Of a stretch of 64,000 bases of DNA, positions 29,147 through 39,108 are shown in pieces. Within the stretch, counting starts at the first letter, position 1. Each line of letters opens with the position of its first letter. Made by a program: the position numbers and the translations under genes. Below the pieces are notes generated by a model. It made no database searches, had not been told where the DNA came from, and was given only the letters and a program-made list of their open reading frames with translations. The DNA comes from an uncultured Collinsella sp. (GTDB lineage: Bacteria; Actinomycetota; Coriobacteriia; Coriobacteriales; Coriobacteriaceae), in assembly GCA_902495545.1 (NCBI GenBank), contig CABUXM010000002.1:8812-72811 (forward strand), read 5' to 3'.

Positions 29147-31705
29147 ATGTTTACTCCGCTTATCACTCATGATCTGGACGGTGCCGCGCTGGCGGCACCC
29201 GTTGATGCCGCACGCCGTAATGGCGCCACGTACAAGACGCGCACGATCGACGACCTTCGCATTAAGGACGATCGCCTGCGTGCGGCCATCGAGGGCACGG
29301 GACACCTGCTGTTCGACGGCGGCATGGGCACCATGTTGCAGGCGGCCGGCATGAAGGCCGGCGCCCTGCCCGAGCTGCTCAACTTTGAGGAGCCACAGGT
29401 CATTACCGATATCCAGCGCCAGTACGTCGAGGCTGGCTGCGACGTAATCACCGCCAACACCTTTGGCGCCAACGCCCACAAGCTCGACGGCGCCGCCACC
29501 GTGGCAGATGTCTTTGCCGCCGCCGTCGCCTGCGCCCGCGCGGCCGGCGCCCACTACGTCGCCGGCGATATCGGCCCCATCGGCGCGCTGCTTCGCCCCT
29601 TGGGTACCCTCAGCTTCGACGAGGCCTATGACCTCTTTGCCGAGGAAGTGCGCGCCGGCGTCGCCGCGGGTGTGGACCTCTTTATTATCGAGACTATGAC
29701 CGACCTGGCCGAGATCAAGGCGGCCGTCCTCGCCTGCCGCGAGAACTCCGACCTGCCCGTCTTTGCCACCATGACCTTTGAGGAAGACGGTCGCACCTTC
29801 CTGGGCACGAGTCCCGAGGTTGCCGCCATCACGCTCGATGCCATCGGCGCCGATGTCCTGGGCATCAACTGCAGCCAGGGCCCGGCCGAGCTCCGGGGAC
29901 TCGCTGCACGCATGCTCACCGTTACCGACAAGCCCATCATGGTGCAGGCCAACGCAGGACTGCCCCGCGTGGACGACGACGGCAACACCGTCTTTGATAT
30001 CCAGGCGCCCGAGTACGCCGCGGCCGTCGCCGGCATGATCAAGGATGGCGTGAGCGTCGTGGGCGGTTGCTGCGGCACCACGCCCGTGCACATGGCGGCC
30101 TTGCGCACGCTTATCGACAACCACACGCCCAGTCCGCGCCATCGCAAGCCCAGCATGTCGGTCACGAGCGCCCAGACGGTCGTGGACCTTCCCTGCGATG
30201 GCCACAAGATCGCCGTCATCGGCGAGCGCATCAATCCCACCGGCAAAAAGCGCCTGCAGCAGGCCCTGCGCGACGGCGATCTGGACTACGTCGTAAGTCA
30301 GGGCATCAGCCAGCAAGAACAGGGCGCCGATATCCTGGACGTTAACGTGGGCCTGCCCGAGATCGACGAGGTCAAGATTATCCAGCAGGCCACCGAGCAG
30401 CTCCAGGGCTCCACGCTCCTGCCGCTGCAGATCGACTCCACCGATCCCGCCGCTGTCGAGGCCGCCGTACGCCGCTACGCCGGCAAGCCCATCATCAACT
30501 CGGTCAACGGCAAGCAGCAGATCATGGATGAGATCTTTCCGCTGGTCGCCCACTATGGAACCAACGTCGTCGGCCTCACGCTCGACGAAGGCGGCATCCC
30601 CGATACCGCCGAGGCTCGCTTCGCCATCGCCGAGCGCATCGTGGCCGAGGCCGCCCGCTACGGCATCGGCCCGGACCGCATCCTCATCGACTGCCTGGTC
30701 ATGACCGCCTCGACCAACCAGCGCCAGGCTGAGCAGATCCTGCGCGCCATGTCTATGTGCAAGGAGCGCCTGGGCGTCAAATGCGCACTCGGCGTGTCGA
30801 ACATCAGCTTTGGCCTGCCCGCGCGGCCGCTGCTGGGCTCGGTCTTTTTGGCCGCCGCCTTTGGTGCAGGTCTGGACGCCCCCATCATGAACCCGGGTTC
30901 CAAGCGCTTTATGGATACCGTCTACAGCTATCGCGTGCTGAGCGTTGAGGACGAGGGCTCGACCGGATACATCGAGCGCTACGCTGGCTGGACCGATCCG
31001 TATAAGATCGCCGCGAACCCGGCAGCGGCCCAGACCGCATCGACCGACGCCGCGCCCGCTGCTGACACCGCCGGCACCGACGGCAACGACGACCCCATCC
31101 GCCACATGGTCGTCTCGGGCCGCAAGGGCGAAATTGCGGCCGAGACCGAGCGCCTGCTGGCCGACCACGACGCTATGGAACTCATCAACAATCACTTTAT
31201 CCCCGCCCTCGACGAGGTCGGAGTCCTCTTTGACCAGGGCAAGTTCTTCTTGCCGCAGCTCATGGCCTCGGCCGAGGCCGCGCGCGTGGGCTTCGATACC
31301 ATCAAACGCCTGATGCCCGCCGGCGAGATTGCCGACAAGGGTAAGATCTGCGTGGCCACCGTCAAGGGCGACATCCACGATATTGGCAAGAACATCGTCA
31401 AAATGCTGCTCGACAACTACGGCTACACCGTCTTTGACCTTGGCCGCGACGTCGATCCACAGGAGGTACTCAAGACCGTCAAGGAGCGTGACATCAAGCT
31501 CGTCGGCCTCTCGGCGCTTATGACTACCACCGTCGTGGCCATGGAAGAGACCATCAAGCTGCTTCATGCCGAGGTGCCGGGCGTCAAGATCATCGTAGGC
31601 GGCGCCGTACTCACCCCCGAATACGCCAAGCAGATCGGCGCGGACTACTACGCCAAGGACGCCGCCGAGAGCGCTCGTATCGCCGAAGAGGTCTTTGGGC
31701 AGTAA
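29147..31705 (+). CDS. metH: Cobalamin-dependent methionine synthase lacking the activation domain
   Basis: The 852-residue enzyme transfers methyl from methyl-THF via cobalamin to homocysteine. Domains in order: a roughly 50-residue N-terminal extension; homocysteine domain with Zn cysteines (LGINCSQGPAEL, GGCCGTTPVHM); pterin domain from about residue 345 (IGERINPTGKKRL, ILDVNVGLPE); an Ala-rich linker near 625-645; B12 cap; and B12 domain with VKGDIHDIGKNIVKMLL. It ends after the B12 domain, whereas E. coli MetH has about 330 further residues. The upstream gene supplies that part. TAGGAG precedes the ATG. Confidence 0.96.
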   Translation: MFTPLITHDLDGAALAAPVDAARRNGATYKTRTIDDLRIKDDRLRAAIEGTGHLLFDGGMGTMLQAAGMKAGALPELLNFEEPQVITDIQRQYVEAGCDVITANTFGANAHKLDGAATVADVFAAAVACARAAGAHYVAGDIGPIGALLRPLGTLSFDEAYDLFAEEVRAGVAAGVDLFIIETMTDLAEIKAAVLACRENSDLPVFATMTFEEDGRTFLGTSPEVAAITLDAIGADVLGINCSQGPAELRGLAARMLTVTDKPIMVQANAGLPRVDDDGNTVFDIQAPEYAAAVAGMIKDGVSVVGGCCGTTPVHMAALRTLIDNHTPSPRHRKPSMSVTSAQTVVDLPCDGHKIAVIGERINPTGKKRLQQALRDGDLDYVVSQGISQQEQGADILDVNVGLPEIDEVKIIQQATEQLQGSTLLPLQIDSTDPAAVEAAVRRYAGKPIINSVNGKQQIMDEIFPLVAHYGTNVVGLTLDEGGIPDTAEARFAIAERIVAEAARYGIGPDRILIDCLVMTASTNQRQAEQILRAMSMCKERLGVKCALGVSNISFGLPARPLLGSVFLAAAFGAGLDAPIMNPGSKRFMDTVYSYRVLSVEDEGSTGYIERYAGWTDPYKIAANPAAAQTASTDAAPAADTAGTDGNDDPIRHMVVSGRKGEIAAETERLLADHDAMELINNHFIPALDEVGVLFDQGKFFLPQLMASAEAARVGFDTIKRLMPAGEIADKGKICVATVKGDIHDIGKNIVKMLLDNYGYTVFDLGRDVDPQEVLKTVKERDIKLVGLSALMTTTVVAMEETIKLLHAEVPGVKIIVGGAVLTPEYAKQIGADYYAKDAAESARIAEEVFGQ

Positions 31706-31730
31706 CACAACGGAAACAACCAAGCACCAA

Positions 31731-31768
31731 AACGTGCCGCACGCGCCACTTGGCACGTGCGGCACGTT
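31731..31768 (+). terminator. Perfect hairpin between metH and the PFL-family gene
   Basis: AACGTGCCGCACG (31731-31743) pairs exactly with CGTGCGGCACGTT (31756-31768). There is no U-run on either strand. The stem contains the GTGCGGCA word that also recurs in 19515-19755. Confidence 0.45.
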
Positions 31769-31813
31769 AGAATAGAAAAGACTATGCTCGTTTTGGCAGA
31801 TAGGAGCGCAAGG

Positions 31814-33178
31814 ATGGCGATCACGCCCGCAGAAATCGCGGAAACCCGCGGCATGGTTGAGGAGCAGAACCTCGACATCAGGACCATCACCATGGGTGTT
31901 TCGCTCATGGGTTGCGGTGACGAGAACCTCGACCGCATGTGCACGAAGATCTACGACCACGTGACGCACACGGCTGAGCATCTGGTCGAGACCGCCGAGA
32001 ACCTCGAGCGCGAGTACGGTATCCCCATCGTCAACAAGCGCGTCTCCGTCACCCCGGTGGCGCAGATCGCCGCGTGCTGCAAGGATGAGGACCTCACCCC
32101 CATCGCGCATGCCCTCGACCGCGCGGCAGAGACGCTCGGCATCGATTACCTGGGTGGCTTCTCCGCACTCGTCCAGAAGGGCATCGGCGACGCCGATCGC
32201 CGCGTCATCCAGTCCATCCCCCAGGCGCTCGCTACCACGAGCCGAGTCTGCTCCAGTGTCAACGTCGCTAGCCTGCGCGCCGGCATCAACATGGACGCCG
32301 TGCTTATGGCCGCCCAGACCATCATCGATGCCGCTAAACTCACGGCCGACCAGGATTCCGTCGGCGCTTCCAAGTTTGTCTGCTTTGCCAACATGGTCGA
32401 GGACTCCCCGTTTATGGCGGGCGCCGTCCACGGCGGTGGCGAGGCCGACGCCGTCATCAACGTGGGTGTCTCGGGCCCCGGCGTTATGGCCGCAGCCCTG
32501 GAGACGCTGCCCGATTCCGCATCGATGATGGAGGTCGCCGAGAAGATTAAGCAGACCGCCTTTAAGATCACCCGTGCCGGTGAGCTCATGAGCCGCGAGG
32601 CCGCCCATCGCTTGGGTGTCGAGAAGGGCATCGTCGACCTGTCGCTGGCGCCTACGCCTGCCATCGGCGACTCCGTTGCCCGCATCCTCGAGATCATCGG
32701 CGTGGGCACCTGTGGTGGCCCGGGCACGACCTGCGCGCTCGCCATGCTCAACGATGCCGTCAAGAAGGGCGGCGTCATGGCCAGCTCCAGCGTGGGCGGT
32801 CTCTCCGGCGCCTTTATCCCCGTATCCGAGGACGCCGGCATGATCGCCGCCGTCGAGGCCGGTGCACTTTCGCTCGAGAAGCTCGAGGCCATGACCTGCG
32901 TGTGCTCCGTTGGCCTGGACATGATCGCCATCCCCGGCGACACCCCGGTCGAGACCATCGCCGGCATCATCGCCGACGAGATGGCTATCGGCGTCATCAA
33001 TAACAAGACCACGGCCGTCCGCGTGATTCCCGCCATCGGCAAGGGCGTGGGCGACTGCGTCGAGTACGGCGGCCTGTTCGGCCGTGCGCCCATCATGCCG
33101 GTGAACCCCAACGCCGGCACCGTGCTTGCCCACCGTGGTGGACGCTTCCCGGCACCGCTGAACTCGCTCAAGAACTAG
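31814..33178 (+). CDS. PFL-family protein (DUF711/UPF0210)
   Basis: The 454-residue protein begins [18 protein letters not shown] after a GGAG site and runs with [60 protein letters not shown] and [20 protein letters not shown]. This is the conserved UPF0210 family with a pyruvate-formate-lyase-like fold; its activity is unknown. In many genomes it pairs with a small ACT-domain protein, which is absent here. A 134-bp inverted-repeat element starts 18 nt behind its stop. A longer frame from 31757 is ruled out by the hairpin and poor composition. Confidence 0.85.
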   Translation: MAITPAEIAETRGMVEEQNLDIRTITMGVSLMGCGDENLDRMCTKIYDHVTHTAEHLVETAENLEREYGIPIVNKRVSVTPVAQIAACCKDEDLTPIAHALDRAAETLGIDYLGGFSALVQKGIGDADRRVIQSIPQALATTSRVCSSVNVASLRAGINMDAVLMAAQTIIDAAKLTADQDSVGASKFVCFANMVEDSPFMAGAVHGGGEADAVINVGVSGPGVMAAALETLPDSASMMEVAEKIKQTAFKITRAGELMSREAAHRLGVEKGIVDLSLAPTPAIGDSVARILEIIGVGTCGGPGTTCALAMLNDAVKKGGVMASSSVGGLSGAFIPVSEDAGMIAAVEAGALSLEKLEAMTCVCSVGLDMIAIPGDTPVETIAGIIADEMAIGVINNKTTAVRVIPAIGKGVGDCVEYGGLFGRAPIMPVNPNAGTVLAHRGGRFPAPLNSLKN

Positions 33179-33196
33179 CCCAGGGATACGAGGCGA

Positions 33197-33330
33197 GGAA
33201 CCCCGGGAAGGGCAAATATATAAGGTCGCCTGCTCGGACAGTCCTGACTCGCACGGAGAGCACATTAAGTGCTCTCCGGCTCGTGCGGAACTCGCGATCG
33301 ACCTTATATATTTGCCCTTCCCGGGGTTCC
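33197..33330 (+). repeat. Long perfect inverted repeat with conserved core (3'-UTR element E1)
   Basis: The 32-bp arms (33197-33228 and 33299-33330), starting GGAACCCCGGGAAGGGC, are perfectly complementary. The 70-nt middle has ACAGTCCTG, then an inner hairpin GGAGAGCAC-ATTAA-GTGCTCTCC flanked by CGCAC/GTGCG, then GTGCGGAACTC. The same core occurs at 55951-56091 with different arm sequences. It begins 18 nt behind the PFL-family stop in the sense direction and lacks a U-run. Confidence 0.7.
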
Positions 33331-33496
33331 CGCACATCTCAACCTTGGCTGAGTTCTGTCCCATGTTGCAGTTGCTTCGCTCCTGCACCACATGGTTGAT
33401 ACGGCGGTTTGGCGTTGGATCGGTTCTTTCTGATATATGCTGGTTGCGGCTCTTCTTTTGGGAGGAGTCGCTTTTTTGTTGTGAGGGGGATGGCCC

Positions 33497-34384
33497 GTGG
33501 CTGATGATTTGATTCGCTCTGAGCTTCTTTCTGCTGATTGGAATGGCGAATGGATGCGCCTGCAGGCTGGTCGGCGGCGGGCTGATGATTCTTTTGAGTG
33601 GGATAAGCGGGCTCGGCATTTTCGGCCGCTTGAGACTGCTCCGTATGCCCGGGATTTTATAAAGCTGTTGGCGTTAAAGCCTGGCGAGTCGGTGCTTGAT
33701 ATGGGGTGTGGGGCTGGGTCGATTGCCATTCCGCTTGCTCAGGCTGGGCATCCTGTGATTGCTGCTGACTTTTCCCCTGCTATGTTGGGCACGCTTGATG
33801 CTGGCATTGAGTACTATGGACTCGAGGATCGCATTACACCGCTTGAACTTGCTTGGGATGATGACTGGGATTTGGTTGGACCGGTCGCGAAAGCGGTAGA
33901 TGTTGCCTTTGCCAGTCGTTCTGTCACCACGACCAACCTAAAAGGCGCGCTTGCCAAGCTTGATCGAACGGCTCGTCGGCGTTGTGCTGTCACGATGGTC
34001 GCCAACTCCAGCCCGCGCTATGACCTGCACCTGATGAACGCCATCGGTGCCTCGGTTACCTGCAGTAATGGCTTTGTGTATGCCTTTAATATCCTCATTC
34101 AGATGGGGGCGCTGCCGCAGGTTACATACTTCGAATCGCCCCGTCGCGATACTTTCGATAGCCTTGAGGCGGGCGTGGCGGACTTCTCCCGCATGCTCGA
34201 GCACGGTAACGAGGATAAGATCGACCGTCTGCGCGACTACGTCGCTCAGCATATGATTGAGAATCCCCGTGCTGGCGAGCCGGGGTCCAAAGGAGTGCCG
34301 CAGGGACGCTATATGCTCGACCATATCCGCAAGGTCCGTTGGGCGTTTATTGCATGGGAGCCGGTCTCTTCGAGCCGTCCATAG
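33497..34384 (+). CDS. Class I SAM-dependent methyltransferase
   Basis: The 295-residue protein has the SAM motif SVLDMGCGAGSIAIPLA near residue 67 and the acidic second motif VIAADFSPAM. The target is unknown; the N-terminal WNGEWMRLQAGRRRADDS and FEWDKRARHF recall methyltransferases found with metal or cofactor transporters. It starts at GTG 33497 with GAGGGGG upstream. The first 300 bp use many T-ending codons (GCT, CTT, GGT), unlike the C/G-ending neighbours, which suggests recent acquisition or weak codon selection. Confidence 0.85.
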   Translation: MADDLIRSELLSADWNGEWMRLQAGRRRADDSFEWDKRARHFRPLETAPYARDFIKLLALKPGESVLDMGCGAGSIAIPLAQAGHPVIAADFSPAMLGTLDAGIEYYGLEDRITPLELAWDDDWDLVGPVAKAVDVAFASRSVTTTNLKGALAKLDRTARRRCAVTMVANSSPRYDLHLMNAIGASVTCSNGFVYAFNILIQMGALPQVTYFESPRRDTFDSLEAGVADFSRMLEHGNEDKIDRLRDYVAQHMIENPRAGEPGSKGVPQGRYMLDHIRKVRWAFIAWEPVSSSRP

Positions 34385-34566
34385 ACCGCTTTCGGCCGTC
34401 GTACACGTCCGCCTGTAACCCGCGCCGTTCTCCCGCTCGGCATCCGCATTCTTTTTGAACTGGGCAAACACGCCCCACACCGCGCCGTTCCTGCGCTATC
34501 GTGGGACAGCTCACGTAGATTAAGGCCCCATCGCGGGGCGCCCCATAACATAGAAAGCGAGAACCC

Positions 34567-34866
34567 ATGGCACTGACAGGAGCCCAGGTCAAGCAGCTTC
34601 GCAGCATGGCCCATCACCTCAACCCCGCCATCATCATCGGCAAGTCCGACATCAACGAGGGCACCGTCGAGCAGACGGTCGCCTACCTGGAGAAGCACGA
34701 GCTCGTTAAGTGCTCCGTACTCGATGGTTCCAGCCTTTCTGCCCGCGAGGCCGCCGAAGATCTCGCCGATCGCTGCCACGCCGAGGTCGTCCAGGTCATC
34801 GGCCGCAAGTTCTCGCTGTATCGCGAGTCCTCGCGCAAGGACATCGAGAAGATTAAGCTCGTCTAA
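34567..34866 (+). CDS. yhbY: YhbY family RNA-binding protein (CRM domain)
   Basis: The 99-residue protein is a single CRM domain: LTGAQVKQLRSMAHHLNPAI, then IIGKSDINEGTV (the GxxG-type loop region) and KFSLYRESS. YhbY-type proteins bind the pre-50S ribosomal subunit. The length is typical. It stands alone, with the regulator gene convergent 69 bp downstream. Confidence 0.93.
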   Translation: MALTGAQVKQLRSMAHHLNPAIIIGKSDINEGTVEQTVAYLEKHELVKCSVLDGSSLSAREAAEDLADRCHAEVVQVIGRKFSLYRESSRKDIEKIKLV

Positions 34867-34935
34867 GAGCCGACGATCCGGCGAGCCAACATACATCAAG
34901 CTTGCGAGCGTCCGAGCAATTCGGGCGCTCATTTT

Positions 34936-37935
34936 TTATCGCTCGACGAGCACGCGGTTAAGCCTGCCCTCTACCAAGCGCTCGTACAGACGCCGCGTCT
35001 CGGGCTCGGGCACGCCATTGACCTGCTCCCTCAGGTGATGCATATGTCCACTGTACAGCTCGACGATATCGCGTCGTCGCCCCGCCGCACCGTAGACGCG
35101 CATAGCGCAACGCACCATGTCCTCGCGCGTTGTCTCTTGCCGCAGCCCCGACTCCACCAGCCATACCGCCGACTGTAGGTCGTTTTCTTCTAGGGCGGCA
35201 TTCGCGCCCCGAATCATGCAGTCGATATACTTCGATTCCATAATGCGCCGCATACGCAAAAAGTAAGTGGGATTACAGCCATTGGGAACATACAACGGGC
35301 CGGCGTAGAGCTGCTCGATCTTAAGGCACAGCTCGACCAGATGGGGCCCGCGCGCACCCGTGCGATTTCCCAAAACTTCGCGGCTTATCTGATCAAACAA
35401 CCGCACGTCAGTCTTGACGTAATCGCGGTTGAGTCCAATGCATTCATTTTGGATGAGCACACACGACTTGCCATCCGGCGTCGGTCCCAAAGCCGACCGC
35501 AAGCGCGATATCGTCGAGTACAGGTTGTTGCGGGCGCTATTGAACTCGGCATGGGGCCACAGCTCCATGGCCAGCGTCTCACGATCGACGAGCGCATCCA
35601 TGCCCAGCGCAAGCCGCTCGGCAAGCGTCGCCGCCTTCTTGCGGCGCCACATTTTGTCCGTGATGGGAAACCCGTCGCGCTCGGCGCGAAACGCACCGAA
35701 CATGCGAATCTCGATATGGTCGATGGTATCAACGGCTTCAACCTCGCCGGCCTGAAATAAGCGCTCACCCTCCCCTTCCAAATCGTCGCGCAGCGAGTAC
35801 CGCGACAGTTCGCGCACGGGAAGCTTCTTGCGTATCCTGGCCGCCGGCTCGCCCAGACAATGCATGGCAAGGCGCGCAAAGAGCCGATACGATGGCTCTA
35901 GAATCTCCGCACGATTCATGGACATCCAGGCCGCAAGATCGCTATCGCGGCCCGCGGAGGCCAAATGCAGCGCCACCATCCAAGCCTCGGCACCACCGAC
36001 CTGCGTCCGACTCAAATCGAGCAGTTCTGCCTCTTCGCGCACCGATACCATCGATGTATTGCGTAAGTACGCCGCGCGCTCTAGCAGCAGTGCGTTGTCG
36101 CGTATGTATCCAATCGATTCCTCGGCAAGCCTAAGCACCTGCACCGCACGGAATTTGGCATTGACCGGACGCCCCTCAACCAACGACTGCCAGCCTTCTA
36201 GTATCAAGCCAAACAACTGGACTTGATTGTCACGCACGCGCACGGCAAAACGGTCGAGCTCATTGAATGCCTGCTCGTCGGTCACCGGCATGCCGGCAAA
36301 CAGACGCCGCGCCGATAACACCATGCGCACCCAGATGGCGAGCGCTCGGATTCCACGCGCTTCGAGTGCCTCGAGCGTCAGGGCCATCTCGTCGTCACGC
36401 TCGTCAGTCCCTGCATACGACCCATCAAATAGCTCCGTCAACATGCGGTCCGCGCGCACAAACGTCCCCGCGATATCGAGTTCACAATCGTAGGCCTTAT
36501 CCGTTTTGAGCCCCGCGAGGATCTCACCACCCTTCGCCCGCTCGGTCAGCCCATGCTTTATCTCGACATGTGCGGACAGCATGTCGAGTGCGACACAAGA
36601 CGCTTCACTTTCCAACGCTGTATGGCTTGCCGGAAGCCCCAGACTACCATCTCCATAACAGGCGGCCGTAAACGCGTGCGCCACCTTCCACGACACGGGA
36701 TCGAGCTCGCAAATCGCTTGCTCGCCCGCACGCTCGATAATTGAGGCCATGTACCGCGCGAGCTTTGTATTGGAGACGCTCACCGCCGCCAGATAGATGC
36801 CGAGCGCCTCGTCAGGCGTCGGCTCCGATGCCTGGCCATCTGCCTCGGTCTTTCCCAGCGCCGCGCGGCAGACATCCCCTCCATGCCCCGTCAGGGCCAG
36901 ATCGACCCCATACTGCCCGGCAAGCTCCAACACCGCACTGCGGTCCAAAAACGCATCGGCGATGTCCATCGCGGTATCGCAGCGCCCCGCTTTAATCAAT
37001 ATACGCGCCGCCCGCACAACGAGTTCGGGGCGAATTTCGGCGACCAACTTGCGCAATCGCAGGCGTGCGTTGTCCTCGGTACCCAAGCAGGTAAAGCTCC
37101 GGTCTGCCGGATCAACGCCAAAAATGGGATAATCACGGACAAGATAGGACTGGTCAATCGCCGAAAGCCTAACGCCGCAAGCCTCGAGCTCCGAAATATT
37201 GCCCTCACCCATTAAGACCATCAAGCACGCCACGCTAAACAGGGCATTGTTCTCGAGCGACGCCAGGTCGACAAGTGCCGCACCGTAGATATTGACGATC
37301 TCGTTTTCGAGCATCTGGGCAACGTCTCCCTGCCCGTATAGTCCCGACTGCATAGCCGAGACGAGCTCGGGCACGCCCTGCGTAAGCTGATAAAAGTCGA
37401 GCGATGTGCTGATCGAAAACGCCGATGCCCACGCCGAATACTCATAGGCATGCACCTTGAGCATCTGCGCGTTGACTTTAATCGAATCGCCCAGTCCATG
37501 AATCAGCTGGCGATTCGAAGGACGGCAGCTCATAAAGACCCCAACCCCCATAGCACGCAGGCTTCGGATTCGGTCAATCAACTCCTCGGTCTCGCTCTGG
37601 CTGAGGTTAGGCACGTTATCGATTGCAATCAGGGAGTGCGGCTTGTCCTTAAGCTCTTCGGTAACGACCTCGAGCTGCATAAACACCTCGCGCCCAATGG
37701 CGCGGTCTGCCTCGATGATCCGCACGGGACCTCGCGTCGGATCGCTTTTAACCTCTTGGGTATACTGCAGCAGCACCGAGGTTTTCCCAAAGCCATCAGG
37801 CGCGTAGAGGACTACGATGCCGGCCTTTCGGCCCTTGGCGATAAGTTCGTTCATCAAGCGATCGCGCCGCACCATATAGCTACTGCCCAGCGGCATAAGC
37901 TCGAGGTCGTCCGTATTGCCCAAATCGTTAACCAT
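34936..37935 (-). CDS. Large transcriptional regulator: P-loop ATPase plus C-terminal winged helix and BTAD
   Basis: The 999-residue protein has an N-terminal STAND-like NTPase (Walker A LYAPDGFGKTSVLLQY, Walker B HSLIAIDNVP), a long helical middle (about 220-720), then a winged helix starting IEIRMFGAFRAERDG with WRRKKAATLAERLAL and SARNNLYSTISRLRSALG. It ends with a bacterial transcriptional activator (BTAD, helical) domain. The order ATPase then wHTH-BTAD is the reverse of classic SARP regulators. It probably binds an inducer through the helical region. It is flanked by a 444-bp upstream gap and faces yhbY. No target is evident. Confidence 0.85.
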   Translation of the reverse strand: MVNDLGNTDDLELMPLGSSYMVRRDRLMNELIAKGRKAGIVVLYAPDGFGKTSVLLQYTQEVKSDPTRGPVRIIEADRAIGREVFMQLEVVTEELKDKPHSLIAIDNVPNLSQSETEELIDRIRSLRAMGVGVFMSCRPSNRQLIHGLGDSIKVNAQMLKVHAYEYSAWASAFSISTSLDFYQLTQGVPELVSAMQSGLYGQGDVAQMLENEIVNIYGAALVDLASLENNALFSVACLMVLMGEGNISELEACGVRLSAIDQSYLVRDYPIFGVDPADRSFTCLGTEDNARLRLRKLVAEIRPELVVRAARILIKAGRCDTAMDIADAFLDRSAVLELAGQYGVDLALTGHGGDVCRAALGKTEADGQASEPTPDEALGIYLAAVSVSNTKLARYMASIIERAGEQAICELDPVSWKVAHAFTAACYGDGSLGLPASHTALESEASCVALDMLSAHVEIKHGLTERAKGGEILAGLKTDKAYDCELDIAGTFVRADRMLTELFDGSYAGTDERDDEMALTLEALEARGIRALAIWVRMVLSARRLFAGMPVTDEQAFNELDRFAVRVRDNQVQLFGLILEGWQSLVEGRPVNAKFRAVQVLRLAEESIGYIRDNALLLERAAYLRNTSMVSVREEAELLDLSRTQVGGAEAWMVALHLASAGRDSDLAAWMSMNRAEILEPSYRLFARLAMHCLGEPAARIRKKLPVRELSRYSLRDDLEGEGERLFQAGEVEAVDTIDHIEIRMFGAFRAERDGFPITDKMWRRKKAATLAERLALGMDALVDRETLAMELWPHAEFNSARNNLYSTISRLRSALGPTPDGKSCVLIQNECIGLNRDYVKTDVRLFDQISREVLGNRTGARGPHLVELCLKIEQLYAGPLYVPNGCNPTYFLRMRRIMESKYIDCMIRGANAALEENDLQSAVWLVESGLRQETTREDMVRCAMRVYGAAGRRRDIVELYSGHMHHLREQVNGVPEPETRRLYERLVEGRLNRVLVER

Positions 37936-38319
37936 GCCCGCTCCTCAACTCGACCACATGGACACCGTAACGCTAGACCATATGTATCGCTAGATGAATA
38001 GAGCGATGCTACGGTTTAGGATGTTTGTTGGTACGCAAATGGCAAGTTTTTGTTCAGCGTGGTCCGATTGAAACTTATCCCCCAACCAATCAGTCTTTGC
38101 GCAGGTCAATGCGCTTGCCAGCTTGTCCCATCCTTTGGCAGTGTACCTCAAATGAACGCTGTTCAATTATGTTGCGCAACTCACCTAGCGCCAGCTACCG
38201 TCTGCGACCTTTTCATAGCATTTATGCATAGTATCTGTTATGGAATGAATCATGCTGCACCAGACGCACCCGCCAAGTTCGCGGCAAGGTTTTCGTCAAG
38301 CACACGGCGTGCACTCAGC
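37936..38319. other. Intergenic region upstream of the BTAD regulator
   Basis: About 380 bp of lower-GC sequence. It presumably holds the promoter of the regulator gene. No gene, repeat or clear operator was seen. Confidence 0.4.
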
Positions 38320-38347
38320 AAAAAGGCCCCCGCAAAGCGGAGGCCTT
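38320..38347 (-). terminator. Rho-independent terminator after nagB
   Basis: On the minus strand AAGGCCTCCGC pairs with GCGGGGGCCTT around a short loop and is followed by a T-run. Confidence 0.85.
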
Positions 38348-38379
38348 CGGCAAAGCTATGTCGAGGTGATAGGCTTTCG

Positions 38380-39108
38380 CTACTCGCAGAGCGAAAGGGC
38401 GGCCTCGTCGGCAACGACAACGCAGTTGGTGTGCAGCTGCAGGATCGAGGCAGGGCACTCGGGGGTAACCGGGCCAAAGCACATGTCATGCACGGCCTGG
38501 GCCTTGGCCTCGCCATTGGCGACAACCAGGATCATGCGGGCATACATGATGGTCTGAGTGCCCATGGTGTAGGCCTGACGGGGCACGTCGTCGATGCTGT
38601 CGAACAGGCGGCTGTTGGCCTGAATAGTGCTCTCGGTAAGGTCGACACAGTGCGTACCCTTGGAGAAGTGGTCATCGGGCTCGTTGAAGCCGATGTGACC
38701 GTTGTTACCGATGCCGAGCAGCTGCAGATCGGGATAACCGGCGGCAGCGACGATCTCGTCGTACTCAGAGCAGGCAGCGGCAGCGTCGGGATTGGAGCCA
38801 TCGGGCACATGCGTGTTGTTCAGGTCGATGTTAATGTGATCGAAGAAGTTCTCACGCATAAAGTAGTGGTAGCTCTGGGGATCGTCGTGCGAAAGGCCGC
38901 GATACTCATCGAGGTTGTAGGTGCTGACCTCGGCAAAGTCGACGTCACCCTTCTTGTACCAAGCGGCGAGCTGCTTGTAGGCGCCAATCGGGGTGGAGCC
39001 GGTGGCAAGACCCAGCACGCAATCGGGCTTGAGGATAACCTGAGCCGAGATGATATTGGCGGCCTTGCGGCTCATATCCTCGTAGCCTTTAGCTTTAATG
39101 ATCTTCAT
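38380..39108 (-). CDS. nagB: Glucosamine-6-phosphate deaminase
   Basis: NagB converts glucosamine 6-phosphate to fructose 6-phosphate and ammonia. The 242-residue protein has LGLATGSTPIGAYKQLAAWY, the catalytic region STYNLDEYRGL, LLGIGNNGHIGFNEP and NSRLFDSIDDVP. AAAGGA lies 6 nt before the ATG at 39106-39108; a frame from 39273 is not needed. Downstream of it is a terminator. The 270-bp upstream gap suggests its own promoter. It lies near an EIIA and glmM, so this area handles amino sugar phosphates in both directions. Confidence 0.96.
   Translation of the reverse strand: MKIIKAKGYEDMSRKAANIISAQVILKPDCVLGLATGSTPIGAYKQLAAWYKKGDVDFAEVSTYNLDEYRGLSHDDPQSYHYFMRENFFDHINIDLNNTHVPDGSNPDAAAACSEYDEIVAAAGYPDLQLLGIGNNGHIGFNEPDDHFSKGTHCVDLTESTIQANSRLFDSIDDVPRQAYTMGTQTIMYARMILVVANGEAKAQAVHDMCFGPVTPECPASILQLHTNCVVVADEAALSLCE

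Noticed and set aside
28766..33619. A 1617-codon open frame on the minus strand
   Set aside because: It lies antisense across metH and the PFL-family gene, has no domain, and reads as Gly/Asp/His/Ala-rich sequence produced by the complement of GC-rich codons.
38250..38525. A 91-codon minus-strand frame at the end of nagB
   Set aside because: It overlaps the nagB terminator and 3' end in another frame and is low-complexity Arg/Pro/Ser.
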